Assembly (NCBI RefSeq): GCF_013403955.1
Contig: NZ_JABFDG010000001.1
Location: forward strand, 806,001 to 870,000
Length of the DNA stretch: 64,000 bases
Origin: Winogradskyella vidalii
GTDB lineage: Bacteria; Bacteroidota; Bacteroidia; Flavobacteriales; Flavobacteriaceae
Direction: 5' to 3'
Part shown: in pieces, positions 47,817 to 56,830 of the stretch
Layout of the letters: each line of letters begins with the position of its first letter
Numbering within the stretch: position 1 is the stretch's first letter
Notes under the pieces: model-generated
Told to the model about the DNA's origin: nothing
Database searches by the model: none
Seen by the model: only the letters and a program-made list of their open reading frames with translations
Position numbers and translations under genes: made by a program

Positions 47817-48675
47817 TACAATTGTTATTTTAACGCTTTTAACTATGAGTTGTACGACTAAAAATACAGAAATTGATATCCAAGGGCATCGTGGTTTTAG
47901 AGGTCTATTTCCCGAAAATTCTATACCAGCTTTTGATAAAGCGATAGACATTGGAGTTCATACTTTAGAGTTGGATGTTGTGATTTCAAAAGATAATAAA
48001 GTTGTGGTTTCTCACGAACCTTATATGAATCCTGTAATTTGTTATGATGTTAAAGGTGGTATTATTCCAGATGCATTAGCTACAGAATTCAATTTATATC
48101 AAATGAATTATGAGGAAATAAAACAGTTTGATTGTGGAAGTAAAATTCACCCTATCTATCCTCTGCAAGAAAAAATTAAAACCTACAAGCCGTTATTATC
48201 TGAAGTATTCGATTTGGTAAAAACCAAACAGTCTGATGTAAAGTTTAATATCGAAATTAAATCGGACCCAAGTTATTATGGCATTTTTACGCCACATCCT
48301 AAAGCTTATGTAGCGCTAGTTTTAGAGTTGATTACGCAAGAGGAAATGTTAAGTCGTGTAACACTTCAGTCTTTCGATGTTGCGATTCTTGAAGAAGTTA
48401 AAAAACAAGCACCAGAAATAGAGTTAGCTTTATTAGTTGAAGGGAATGAAACCATTGAAGGTAAACTAGAAACTTTGTCTTTTAAACCCGAAATTATAAG
48501 TCCTTATTTTAAATTATTATCTGCTAATGCTGTAAAAGAATACCAGTCTAAAGCGTATAAAGTTATTCCTTGGACTATAAACGAGGAAAAAGATATTAGA
48601 GATATGATTACTTTACAAGTCGATGGTATTATAACGGACTATCCAAATCGATTGATAGATATTTTGAAAGAATAA
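47779..48675 (+). CDS. glycerophosphodiester phosphodiesterase lipoprotein
   Basis: 298 residues, lipoprotein signal with lipidated Cys25 (LLTMSC). The catalytic core is clear: QGHRGFRGLFPENSIPAF (HRG...PENT-like), HTLELDVVISKDNKVVVSHEP (metal Glu/Asp and His). Later VKFNIEIKSDP and WTINEEKDIRDMI, VDGIITDYPNRL complete the GDPD fold. It cleaves glycerophosphodiesters outside the cytoplasm. The ATG lies inside the desaturase gene, implying coupled translation. Confidence 0.92.
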   Translation: MKNRPSPQILTINTIVILTLLTMSCTTKNTEIDIQGHRGFRGLFPENSIPAFDKAIDIGVHTLELDVVISKDNKVVVSHEPYMNPVICYDVKGGIIPDALATEFNLYQMNYEEIKQFDCGSKIHPIYPLQEKIKTYKPLLSEVFDLVKTKQSDVKFNIEIKSDPSYYGIFTPHPKAYVALVLELITQEEMLSRVTLQSFDVAILEEVKKQAPEIELALLVEGNETIEGKLETLSFKPEIISPYFKLLSANAVKEYQSKAYKVIPWTINEEKDIRDMITLQVDGIITDYPNRLIDILKE

Positions 48676-49003
48676 TTCTAAAGGTTTTATAATCTAAAAT
48701 TACTGTTCTTCTATAATTAATGTTGTTTGTAGAAGTTTTATGGTTTTGTAAGTAATTTACTTATTTTAAGTTTAATCTAAATCATAATTTGTTGAGCTAA
48801 AACAGCTAAAGCTTAACTAAAAAGTATAAGTATTATTTGAAAAATTTTGTCCGTATTTTCCTTGTTGTCATCCTTATTTTTTTTATTAAACTATATACTT
48901 CAGTTTTAAAATCTTTTAAAAGACTGAAAAATAGAAATAGAATATTGGGCTTTATCTATTAAAACCAAGAGATTCTAGTCTCTTAACTTAATAATGTTTT
49001 TAG
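48676..49003. other. convergent intergenic stretch
   Basis: 328 AT-rich bases between two converging genes. AAGAGA (48967-48972) pairs with TCTCTT (48979-48984), a weak hairpin that may help end either transcript. Nothing else is supportable. Confidence 0.4.
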
Positions 49004-50311
49004 TTAGGGATACATCATATAACGACTTCGCGTCACCTTAAAAGTTTCTAAACCTTCTTGCCAAGTTGCTTTTATTTGTTTTGTTGTAAGTCCAGATTCA
49101 ATCTGTTGTTGTAGCTTTTCTGTTCCTGCTAATAGCGTAAAGAAGTCTGTAAAGAAAGATGCTTCAGGATTTACAGCTTTGTTCTGCGTATAGAATTCTA
49201 TGAGCCATTCTAAATTCAAGATATCTAATTTATTATGCTGCGTTAAATCATAGCCAAAGCAAATCTTGTTTTCGTGTTTAGGGTATTTAGCACCTTCATT
49301 TGATTTTGGTATAAATTCAAAAGGAAATGATGTTGAGTTGAAAAAAGGCGCTCCAACCACTTGAAATTGTTTGTCTGTGCCACGGCCAATACTAATATTT
49401 GTACCTTCAAAAAAACAGAGGCTTGGGTATAAGTTTATCGCGGTATCATTTGGTAAATTTGGCGAAGGTTTTATGGGTAAGCTATAAGCGGTTTGGTGGG
49501 TGTAATTTTTAACAGGAATAACAGTTAAATCACATATTATACCATTTTTCAACCATTTTTCACCATTAATCATGGTCGCATATTCGCCAATAGTCATCCC
49601 ATGAACTACGGGAATAGGATGCATACCAACAAAACTTTGATGTTCCATTTCTAAAATTGGTCCGTCAATATAATGACCGTTCGGGTTAGGCCTGTCTAAG
49701 ATTAAAACAGGAATGTTTTGTTCGGCGCAAGCTTCCATTACATAATGTAAGCTAGATATGTAAGTGTAGAAACGTGCACCAACATCTTGAATGTCGAAGA
49801 CTACCACATCAATTCCATCTAGCTGTTCTTTACTAGGTTTTTTGTTTTTGCCATAAAGCGAAATAATAGGCAAGCCCGTTTTAGTGTCTATACCATCTTT
49901 AACAACTTCACCTGCATCTGCAGTTCCTCTAAACCCGTGTTCTGGTGCAAAAACTTTCTTTATATCAATATTCAATTCTAATAACGAATCTACAATATGA
50001 ATGTTATGGTCATTTTTGAACAGTGTGTTTTCAGATTTAAAAATCACACTTGTTTGATTTGCAACTACACCAACGCGTTTGTTTTTTAGTTTAGGCAGGT
50101 ATAGCTCAGTTCTGTTAGCGCCAATAATAATTGACATTTTGGGAGTGTCAATACGCTTATTTAAAGCAAGGTCTATAAGCGCTGTGTCTTGGACTTCTAG
50201 ATTAGCACTTTTGGCTTCTGACTTAATATTATTCCCGCATGAAAACGTAAGAGAGAAAATCCCGATAATAATCGAGAATAAAACTGTATTTTTGACATCC
50301 TTTAAAAGCAT
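49004..50311 (-). CDS. namZ: DUF1343 / NamZ-type exo-beta-N-acetylmuramidase lipoprotein
   Basis: 435 residues. Lipoprotein signal with the Cys near residue 25 (FSLTFSC). The family core starts TELYLPKLKNKRVGVVANQTSV and includes FAPEHGFRGTADAGE, LYGKNKKPS, VFDIQDVGARFYTYISSLHYVMEA and LDRPNPNGHYIDGPIL. NamZ enzymes release N-acetylmuramic acid from peptidoglycan fragments for recycling. The ATG is only 9 bases from the start codon of the divergent permease. Confidence 0.92.
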   Translation of the reverse strand: MLLKDVKNTVLFSIIIGIFSLTFSCGNNIKSEAKSANLEVQDTALIDLALNKRIDTPKMSIIIGANRTELYLPKLKNKRVGVVANQTSVIFKSENTLFKNDHNIHIVDSLLELNIDIKKVFAPEHGFRGTADAGEVVKDGIDTKTGLPIISLYGKNKKPSKEQLDGIDVVVFDIQDVGARFYTYISSLHYVMEACAEQNIPVLILDRPNPNGHYIDGPILEMEHQSFVGMHPIPVVHGMTIGEYATMINGEKWLKNGIICDLTVIPVKNYTHQTAYSLPIKPSPNLPNDTAINLYPSLCFFEGTNISIGRGTDKQFQVVGAPFFNSTSFPFEFIPKSNEGAKYPKHENKICFGYDLTQHNKLDILNLEWLIEFYTQNKAVNPEASFFTDFFTLLAGTEKLQQQIESGLTTKQIKATWQEGLETFKVTRSRYMMYP

Positions 50312-50320
50312 AAAGTAGAT

Positions 50321-51553
50321 TTGAATTTCGAGTTATTTATAGCTAAACGTATAATTGGCAATAATACGTATAAAAGTAGTGTTTCGGCACCAATTATTAA
50401 AATTGGTATCGCCGCAATTGCTATTGGTATTATTGTAATGCTTATTGCTATTGCTACAGGATTGGGATTGCAACAAAAAATTAGAGATAAAGTTGTGGCG
50501 TTTAATGGCCATATTGAAATCACTAATTACGATACAAATGCTTCTGATGAATCGCAAGTGCCCATTTCTATAGACCAAGATTTTTATCCCGATTTTACAA
50601 CTGTTGAAGGGGTAAAACATATTCAAGGTGTCGCTACAAAATTTGCGGTAATTAGAACTGAAACAGATTTTGAAGGTGTTGTTGTAAAAGGTGTCGGAGC
50701 CGATTATAATTGGGAATATTTTAAAGCCTTTTTAATAGACGGTCGATTGCCAGATTATTCAAAAGACCGAAACGAAGAAGTTTTAATTTCAAAATATTTA
50801 GCCAATCGTTTAGGATTTAACGTCGGCGATAAGTTTCAGACCTTATTTGCTGAGGAAATAGACAAGCTACCACGTTTAATGAGTTTTGAAATTGTAGGGA
50901 TTTATAATTCGGGTTTTCAAGAACTCGATGAAAAATTCTGTATTGCAGATTTAAGACATATTCAAAGGCTAAATAGATGGGAGGCTAATCAAATAGGAAA
51001 TTTTGAAGTCTTTATTGATGATTTTTCTAAGATTGAAGAAAAAACCGTTGAAGTATTTAAGGAAGTACCATCTTTAATGAATGCCACTTCAATTACTCGA
51101 AAATATTACACCATATTTGAGTGGATTAAGATTTTTGATACCAATACCTACGGCATTATAGCCATTATGATTATTGTAGCTGGTATTAATATGATTACCG
51201 CTTTGTTGGTTTTAATTCTAGAACGCACAAGAATGATTGGGATTCTTAAAGCCTTAGGAAGCTCTAATTGGACCATTAGAAAAGTGTTTCTTTACAATGC
51301 CTCTTACCTTATTGGCTTAGGATTATTATGGGGAAATATAATTGGGTTAAGTTTGTTATTTGCTCAAAAATATTTGAAGCTTTTTCCTCTGAACCCTGAT
51401 ACTTATTACGTAAATACTGCACCTGTTTACATCAGTTGGGATTATATTGTTATTCTTAACATTGGTACATTCATTGCGTGCTTATTAATGTTGTTGATTC
51501 CTTCAATAATTATTTCAAAGATTTCGCCAGTTAAAGCGATTCGATTTGATTAA
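50321..51553 (+). CDS. FtsX/LolE-type ABC transporter permease
   Basis: 410 residues: N-terminal helix (about 28-50), a periplasmic domain, then three C-terminal helices (about 275-297, 325-347, 375-398) with the ERTRMIGILKALGSSNWTIRK loop that contacts the ATPase. The start is TTG, reading MNFELFIAKRIIG, the normal family beginning; no ATG is available nearby. It probably extracts or transports lipoproteins or lipids with an ATPase encoded elsewhere. Divergent from namZ. Confidence 0.9.
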   Translation: MNFELFIAKRIIGNNTYKSSVSAPIIKIGIAAIAIGIIVMLIAIATGLGLQQKIRDKVVAFNGHIEITNYDTNASDESQVPISIDQDFYPDFTTVEGVKHIQGVATKFAVIRTETDFEGVVVKGVGADYNWEYFKAFLIDGRLPDYSKDRNEEVLISKYLANRLGFNVGDKFQTLFAEEIDKLPRLMSFEIVGIYNSGFQELDEKFCIADLRHIQRLNRWEANQIGNFEVFIDDFSKIEEKTVEVFKEVPSLMNATSITRKYYTIFEWIKIFDTNTYGIIAIMIIVAGINMITALLVLILERTRMIGILKALGSSNWTIRKVFLYNASYLIGLGLLWGNIIGLSLLFAQKYLKLFPLNPDTYYVNTAPVYISWDYIVILNIGTFIACLLMLLIPSIIISKISPVKAIRFD

Positions 51554-51583
51554 AAACCTCCCTTGATTTTTTTATTAATGTTT

Positions 51584-51688
51584 GCTGTGTTTTCTCCGTG
51601 AATCTCTATGGATTCTTTGTGAAACCTCGTATAATATTTTTATAGATATAACTTAGCTTCTTTTCATATTAGCGTCTTCACGAGAGAG
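51584..51688. repeat. CACAAAG-type repeat remnant
   Basis: On the minus strand 51629-51584 reads GAGGTTTCACAAAG, then GAGATTCACGGAGAAAACACAG, the same style of degenerate unit as the GxxExxY arms. An AGCGTCTTCACGAGAGAG stretch at 51671-51688 may be the partner arm. No gene lies between. Confidence 0.45.
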
Positions 51689-51815
51689 TTTTTTTTAGTA
51701 TTTATATCTTCTAGAAGTTTAAAACAAATCTGCTACGTATATCAGTGCAATAACTTTCAAATTTTAATAACAAAACATTAATAAATTCAAAATTAGTAAA
51801 ACACAACATTTAACG

Positions 51816-51931
51816 TAACTTTGCCCTTCCAAAAAAAACAATTAGGAAACGAACCTAAGAAAAAGGTTTAACCATCACAAGATTAGAGTAAAGGAGCATA
51901 CATTTTACCTCTATAAAAATAATAAACAGAA
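51816..51931 (+). promoter_or_regulatory. promoter and 5' leader of the PLP synthase gene
   Basis: TAACTTTG at 51816-51823 is a TAnnTTTG box. The leader of about 100 bases has a TAGG-AAACGAA-CCTA hairpin near 51842 and an AGAGTAAA / TTTTACCTCT pairing near 51886-51915. No known riboswitch class was recognised. Confidence 0.4.
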
Positions 51932-52912
51932 ATGAACTACGTAGAAAATATATTAGGTACAATAGGAAACACACCATTAGTAAAAATGAACAAACTAGTG
52001 GAAGATTTACCATGTTTAGTTCTCGCTAAATACGAAACTTTTAACCCAGGAAACTCTGTAAAAGACCGTATGGCTTTACAGATGATTGAAGATGCTGAAG
52101 CCGATGGTCGTTTAAAACCAGGGGGTACAATTATTGAGGGTACGTCTGGAAATACAGGAATGGGACTAGCATTAGCAGCCATTATCAAAGGGTACAAATG
52201 TATTTTTGTAATCAGTGATAAACAGTCCAAAGAAAAGATGGATATTCTTAGAGCTGTAGGGGCAGAGGTTGTGGTTTGCCCAACAGATGTAGAGCCAACA
52301 GATCCTAGAAGTTACTATTCAGTATCAAAGCGTTTAGGTGAAGAAACACCAAATTCTTGGTATGTTAATCAGTATGATAACTTGAGTAATACTAAAGCGC
52401 ATTATGAAAGTACCGGACCAGAAATTTGGAAACAAACCGATGGAAAAGTGACTCATTTTGTGGTTGGTGTTGGCACTGGAGGAACGGTTTCAGGTGTTGG
52501 GAAATACCTAAAAGAACAAAACCCTAATGTTAAAGTTTGGGGAATTGATACGTATGGTTCGGTATTTAAAAAATATCACGAAACAGGTGTGTTTGATGAG
52601 AATGAAATTTACCCTTATGTAACTGAAGGTATTGGTGAAGATATTTTACCCGCTAATGTTAATTTTGAAGTTATTGATGGTTTTACTAAAGTAACAGATA
52701 AAGATGCAGCAGTGTACACGCAGAAATTAGCAAAAGAAGAAGGAATGTTCTTAGGGAATTCTGCCGGAGCAGCTATTAAAGGCGTTTTACAATTAAAAGA
52801 ACATTTTAAACCAGAGGATGTTGTCGTCGTTTTATTTCACGATCACGGTAGTCGTTATGTAGGAAAAATGTTTAATGACGATTGGATGCGAGAAATGGGC
52901 TACATTGAATAA
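51932..52912 (+). CDS. PLP-dependent cysteine synthase / cystathionine beta-synthase family enzyme
   Basis: 326 residues. GNTPLVKMN, NPGNSVKDRM with the PLP Lys44, EGTSGNTGMGLA (about 69-80) and VGVGTGGTVSGVGKYL match the fold-type II synthases. The C-terminus lacks a CBS-domain pair, and sequence such as YYSVSKRL and WYVNQYDNLSN is nearer to bacterial cystathionine beta-synthase than to CysK. Reaction: O-acetylserine or serine with sulfide or homocysteine. Ends before a clear terminator. Confidence 0.88.
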   Translation: MNYVENILGTIGNTPLVKMNKLVEDLPCLVLAKYETFNPGNSVKDRMALQMIEDAEADGRLKPGGTIIEGTSGNTGMGLALAAIIKGYKCIFVISDKQSKEKMDILRAVGAEVVVCPTDVEPTDPRSYYSVSKRLGEETPNSWYVNQYDNLSNTKAHYESTGPEIWKQTDGKVTHFVVGVGTGGTVSGVGKYLKEQNPNVKVWGIDTYGSVFKKYHETGVFDENEIYPYVTEGIGEDILPANVNFEVIDGFTKVTDKDAAVYTQKLAKEEGMFLGNSAGAAIKGVLQLKEHFKPEDVVVVLFHDHGSRYVGKMFNDDWMREMGYIE

Positions 52913-52926
52913 ATGAATTGCTTTAT

Positions 52927-52953
52927 GGTCACTGAGCGAAGTCGAAGTGCTCA
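52927..52953. repeat. REP-like sequence
   Basis: CACTGAGCGAAGTCGAAGTG, imperfectly palindromic (CACT...AGTG), 15-35 bases after the synthase stop. Sequences of this type recur between genes in flavobacterial genomes as far as I recall; only one copy is in the window. Confidence 0.4.
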
Positions 52954-52968
52954 CTATATAAAAATAAA

Positions 52969-52998
52969 AATCCTGAATTTTACTCAGGATTTTTTTTG
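52969..52998 (+). terminator. intrinsic terminator after the PLP synthase
   Basis: AATCCTGA (52969-52976) pairs with TCAGGATT (52984-52991), followed by an unbroken T run. Confidence 0.88.
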
Positions 52999-53115
52999 TT
53001 TACGTCATTGCTATCAACGTGAAATAATCTGTTTTACAGTTTAAATAGAAATCAAATTTCGAAATAGTTTTCACAAAATTACTGTGATTTTGAGTCTAAT
53101 TCTCTATTTTAGAGG

Positions 53116-54387
53116 ATGCAAGAAGATTTTCTCCACTACATCTGGAAACATAAAGCCTTTGATTCATCAGTATTAAAAACAACCAAAAAAGAGCTTATAA
53201 CGATTTTTCAATTAGGGCAGCATAACTATAATGCAGGTCCAGATTTCTTCAATGCGCAATTGAGTATTGACACACAACTTTGGGCTGGTAATGTAGAGAT
53301 TCATATAAAATCTTCGGATTGGTACCTTCATAATCACGAAACAGATAAGGCTTATGATAATGTCATTCTTCATGTGGTATGGGAGCATGATACCGAAATC
53401 TTTAGAAAAGATAATTCTGAAATTCCGACTTTAGAATTAAAACACCACGTGAATCAGAACTTAATTACAGGATACAAAAAATTAATGCAGTCCAAAACTT
53501 GGATTAATTGTGAAGCTAGTTTTGCTGAAGTTGATAATTTTTTATTAAATAATTGGCTAGAACGGCTTTATATTGAGCGTTTAGAACGTAAATCTGAAAC
53601 CATACAACAATTATTAAAAGATTCTAATAACGATTGGGAAGCCGTTTTATTTAAGATGCTTTTGAAGAATTTTGGTTTAAAAATCAATGGAGCGTCTTTT
53701 TTTAGTTTAGCCAATTCCATGGATTTTTCTGTTCTAAGGAAACTTCAAAATAATACTTTTGATATTGAAGCTCTACTTTTTGGTCAAGCTAATTTGTTGT
53801 CAGAAGATATTATAGAAGACGTTTACTACTTAAATTTAAAAGAACGTTATGGTTTTTTAAAACAAAAATTTAAGCTTACTAATCTAGGGGTTTTCCCTTT
53901 GCAGTTTTTTAGGTTGCGACCACCAAATTTTCCCACCATTCGTTTGTCACAATTTGCGAATCTATATAGTCTTGAACAGCACTTATTTTCTAAAGTTATG
54001 GAGTGTAATACAAAAGAAGCGTTTTATAAGCTCTTTAATATAGACGTTACTAGTTTTTGGAAATCACATTATACATTTGCAAAAACTTCAAAAGCATCAT
54101 CTAAGTTGTTGACAAAAGCATTTGTCGATTTATTAATTATTAATACTCTTATTCCTTTGAAATTTAGCTACGCTAAGCTACAAGGTAAACCAGTTGAAGA
54201 AGCGATGTTTAAATTAATAAGAACGATTAAAATTGAGAAGAACACTATTGTTTCAAAATTTTTAGATTTAAAACCAGTAGAAAAAAATGCATTAAATTCT
54301 CAAGCATTATTACAGTTAAAACAGAATTATTGTGATAAAAATAAGTGCTTACATTGTGCTGTTGGCAGTAATTTGATTGTGAAGTGA
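53116..54387 (+). CDS. DUF2851 family protein
   Basis: 423 residues, the standard length. N-terminal block MQEDFLHYIWKHKAFD, then GQHNYNAGPDFFNAQL and WAGNVEIHIKSSDWYLH, and C-terminal CDKNKCLHCAVGSNLI with three cysteines. The G-N-V-E-I-H-I segment resembles a PD-(D/E)XK nuclease core, but function is not established. Cytoplasmic. Precedes a PspC gene by 35 bases. Confidence 0.92.
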   Translation: MQEDFLHYIWKHKAFDSSVLKTTKKELITIFQLGQHNYNAGPDFFNAQLSIDTQLWAGNVEIHIKSSDWYLHNHETDKAYDNVILHVVWEHDTEIFRKDNSEIPTLELKHHVNQNLITGYKKLMQSKTWINCEASFAEVDNFLLNNWLERLYIERLERKSETIQQLLKDSNNDWEAVLFKMLLKNFGLKINGASFFSLANSMDFSVLRKLQNNTFDIEALLFGQANLLSEDIIEDVYYLNLKERYGFLKQKFKLTNLGVFPLQFFRLRPPNFPTIRLSQFANLYSLEQHLFSKVMECNTKEAFYKLFNIDVTSFWKSHYTFAKTSKASSKLLTKAFVDLLIINTLIPLKFSYAKLQGKPVEEAMFKLIRTIKIEKNTIVSKFLDLKPVEKNALNSQALLQLKQNYCDKNKCLHCAVGSNLIVK

Positions 54388-54422
54388 TGTAATTATATAA
54401 TGAAAATTAGCTAACTTGCAGT

Positions 54423-54650
54423 ATGAATAAATCTTATAATTTACTTTTATATTTTCAAAAACGAGGTTATTACGTTTGTCAACGTATTGCAGACCGTTTA
54501 GGAATAAGAGCTAAAATTGTAAGAACGTCCTTTATGTATCTTACATTTGTTACACTTGGCTTTGGTTTTGCCTTATATTTATTTTTGGCGTTTTGGATGC
54601 GAATTAAAGATATTGTTTACACTAAGCGGTCATCTGTCTTCGACTTGTAA
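54423..54650 (+). CDS. PspC domain small membrane protein
   Basis: 75 residues. QRIADRLGIRAKIVRTSFMYLTFVTLGFGFALYLFLAFWM is the PspC layout: an amphipathic start and one long membrane helix (about 39-60). Phage-shock-type protein sensing membrane stress; no pspA nearby. Co-transcribed with DUF2851. Confidence 0.9.
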   Translation: MNKSYNLLLYFQKRGYYVCQRIADRLGIRAKIVRTSFMYLTFVTLGFGFALYLFLAFWMRIKDIVYTKRSSVFDL

Positions 54651-54874
54651 TAAAATTATTTGATTTTTAAGCACTTTTTATTCAGTAGGTTAGTTCAGTG
54701 TTTTGACTTACGATTTTCATGTTTTTTTAAGACGAGTGTATTTGTTGACATTAAATTTATGTTGATAGGGTGTGAAAAAAATACAACCATTTTATAGGGT
54801 GTTGCTTTATTGACTCATTTTTTTTTCGCATATTGTCACCTCTAAAACTAAAAAACTAACTAATAACTACACAA

Positions 54875-56749
54875 ATGAAGAAGTATCTTCTTACCCTTTT
54901 GACATTAATTTTACCTCTATTAATTATTGCTCAAGAGCCTCCTTCTAAAGAAACCACTTCTCAAAAAATAGACCGAAACTTTAAAGATTACACAGGCTGG
55001 TTTGTCGATGGTATTTTTTGGGAAATACCTTTTGGTGAAATCGAAGAGAAAGTTGTTTTAAATACGGCTTCAACAGATATTCAAGCATTTAATAAGACGA
55101 TTGAAAACGATACCGTTTATTTTAGTGATATAAAAATGCCGAGTATAAAAATAGCAACTAAACTAGCTATTAAATCAGGTCAGAATGTTTATATAAAAGA
55201 TGATGCGGTTATAGCAATTCCTGAGGCATATATTAACAATACGCAAGATATTGTGCTTGCTGCAAAAGCACCATACATAAGTATTCCGTGGGTGTTAATC
55301 GTATTAATAGGAGGTGCATTATTTTTTACAATCTATTTTAAGTTTATCAATGTTACTGGCTTTAGAATGGCTATTAGAGTGGTAAAAGGTGAATATGAGG
55401 ATATTGAAAAGCATGGTGCTGATACATTATATGGTGATAGTACGCCAAATGAAGGTGAAAATATAATAGAAACAATTAAAGATGATGGTGCAGATGGCGA
55501 AGTTTCGCATTTTCAAGCTTTAACAGCAGCTTTATCTGCAACCGTTGGTTTAGGAAATATAGCAGGTGTTGCTGTAGCACTATCAATAGGTGGACCAGGA
55601 GCCACTTTTTGGATGATTGTTGCTGGGTTTTTAGGAATGGCTTCAAAATTTGCTGAGTGTACACTTGGGGTAAAATATAGAGATGTAGGTGAAGATGGAA
55701 CGGTATATGGAGGGCCAATGTATTACCTTACTAAAGGTTTAAAAGCCAAAGGTATGGCAGGTTTTGGTAAAGTGTTAGCTGTCATATTCGCTATTTTCGT
55801 TATCGGAGGTTCTTTTGGTGGTGGAAATATGTTTCAGGCCAATCAAGCCGCAGCTCAGTTTGTGAAGTTGTTTGAGTTAGATCCAGCTTCTAATGCAGGA
55901 CTCTATTTCGGACTCGTTATGGCGGCACTTGTTGCTATTGTAATTATTGGAGGTATTAAACGTATTGCTAAAGTTACTGAAAAAGTGGTGCCTTTTATGG
56001 CTGGTATATATGTCTTAGCAGCCTTGATTATTTTATTTGCTAATTTTAGTTTAATCGATGATGCTTTCATGTTAATTTATAATGGCGCTTTCTCTGGGTT
56101 AGGTATCGCTGGTGGACTTGTAGGTGTAATGATTCAAGGGATTAGAAGAGGTGCTTTCTCTAATGAAGCTGGTGTGGGTTCTGCTGCAATTGCGCACTCT
56201 GCAGTTCGTACAAAGTATCCTGCCTCTGAAGGTATTGTAGCACTGTTAGAACCTTTTGTCGATACCGTTGTAATTTGTACAATGACAGCATTGGTCATTG
56301 TAATTACAAATTTTGATGGTGGCTTTATGCAGTATGGTGTAGAGATTAAAGAAGGGGTAGAAATTACAGCTACAGCCTTTGATTCTGTTATTCCACACTT
56401 TTCAATTGTACTTACTATAGCGGTAATTTTATTTGCATTTTCAACCATGATTTCTTGGTCATATTACGGTATGCAAGGTTGGGTGTTTTTATTCGGAAAA
56501 GGTAAAGTTTCTGATTTAGCTTATAAAATCTTATTTTTATTCTTTGTGGTAGTTGGTGCTTCTATTAGTTTAGGTGCAGTTATTAATTTCTCTGATGCTA
56601 TGATTTTTGCCATGGTTGTCCCTAACATAATTGGTGTAATTATTCTTTCTCCAATTATTAGAATGGAGTTGAAAAAATATAACAAAGCCATTAACGTAAA
56701 AGCTGATGCTATTGAAGAAGGTGCAGACGACCTTAATGAAATGTTATAA
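54875..56749 (+). CDS. alanine/glycine:cation symporter with N-terminal signal peptide and extra domain
   Basis: 624 residues. Residues 1-20 look like a signal peptide (MKKYLLTLLTLILPLLIIAQ) and about 21-135 form a hydrophilic region without known motif. Residues 140 onward are a normal AGCS transporter: LSATVGLGNIAGVAVALSIGGPGATFWM, CTLGVKYRDVGEDGTVYGGPMYYL, GIRRGAFSNEAGVGSAAIAHS. It imports small amino acids with Na+ or H+. The extension of some 135 residues is longer than in E. coli-type AGCS proteins. Standing alone before the helix-hairpin-helix gene. Confidence 0.92.
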   Translation: MKKYLLTLLTLILPLLIIAQEPPSKETTSQKIDRNFKDYTGWFVDGIFWEIPFGEIEEKVVLNTASTDIQAFNKTIENDTVYFSDIKMPSIKIATKLAIKSGQNVYIKDDAVIAIPEAYINNTQDIVLAAKAPYISIPWVLIVLIGGALFFTIYFKFINVTGFRMAIRVVKGEYEDIEKHGADTLYGDSTPNEGENIIETIKDDGADGEVSHFQALTAALSATVGLGNIAGVAVALSIGGPGATFWMIVAGFLGMASKFAECTLGVKYRDVGEDGTVYGGPMYYLTKGLKAKGMAGFGKVLAVIFAIFVIGGSFGGGNMFQANQAAAQFVKLFELDPASNAGLYFGLVMAALVAIVIIGGIKRIAKVTEKVVPFMAGIYVLAALIILFANFSLIDDAFMLIYNGAFSGLGIAGGLVGVMIQGIRRGAFSNEAGVGSAAIAHSAVRTKYPASEGIVALLEPFVDTVVICTMTALVIVITNFDGGFMQYGVEIKEGVEITATAFDSVIPHFSIVLTIAVILFAFSTMISWSYYGMQGWVFLFGKGKVSDLAYKILFLFFVVVGASISLGAVINFSDAMIFAMVVPNIIGVIILSPIIRMELKKYNKAINVKADAIEEGADDLNEML

Positions 56750-56830
56750 ATTTAGGTCTGAGATTTATCAGCTCAACAAATGCGTGTAACTAACAATATG
56801 TGATTACTGTAAAATTTTAAAACGATACAT

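Noticed and set aside
51842-51915. SAM or cobalamin riboswitch before the PLP synthase
   Set aside because: None of the conserved core sequences of those classes is present.
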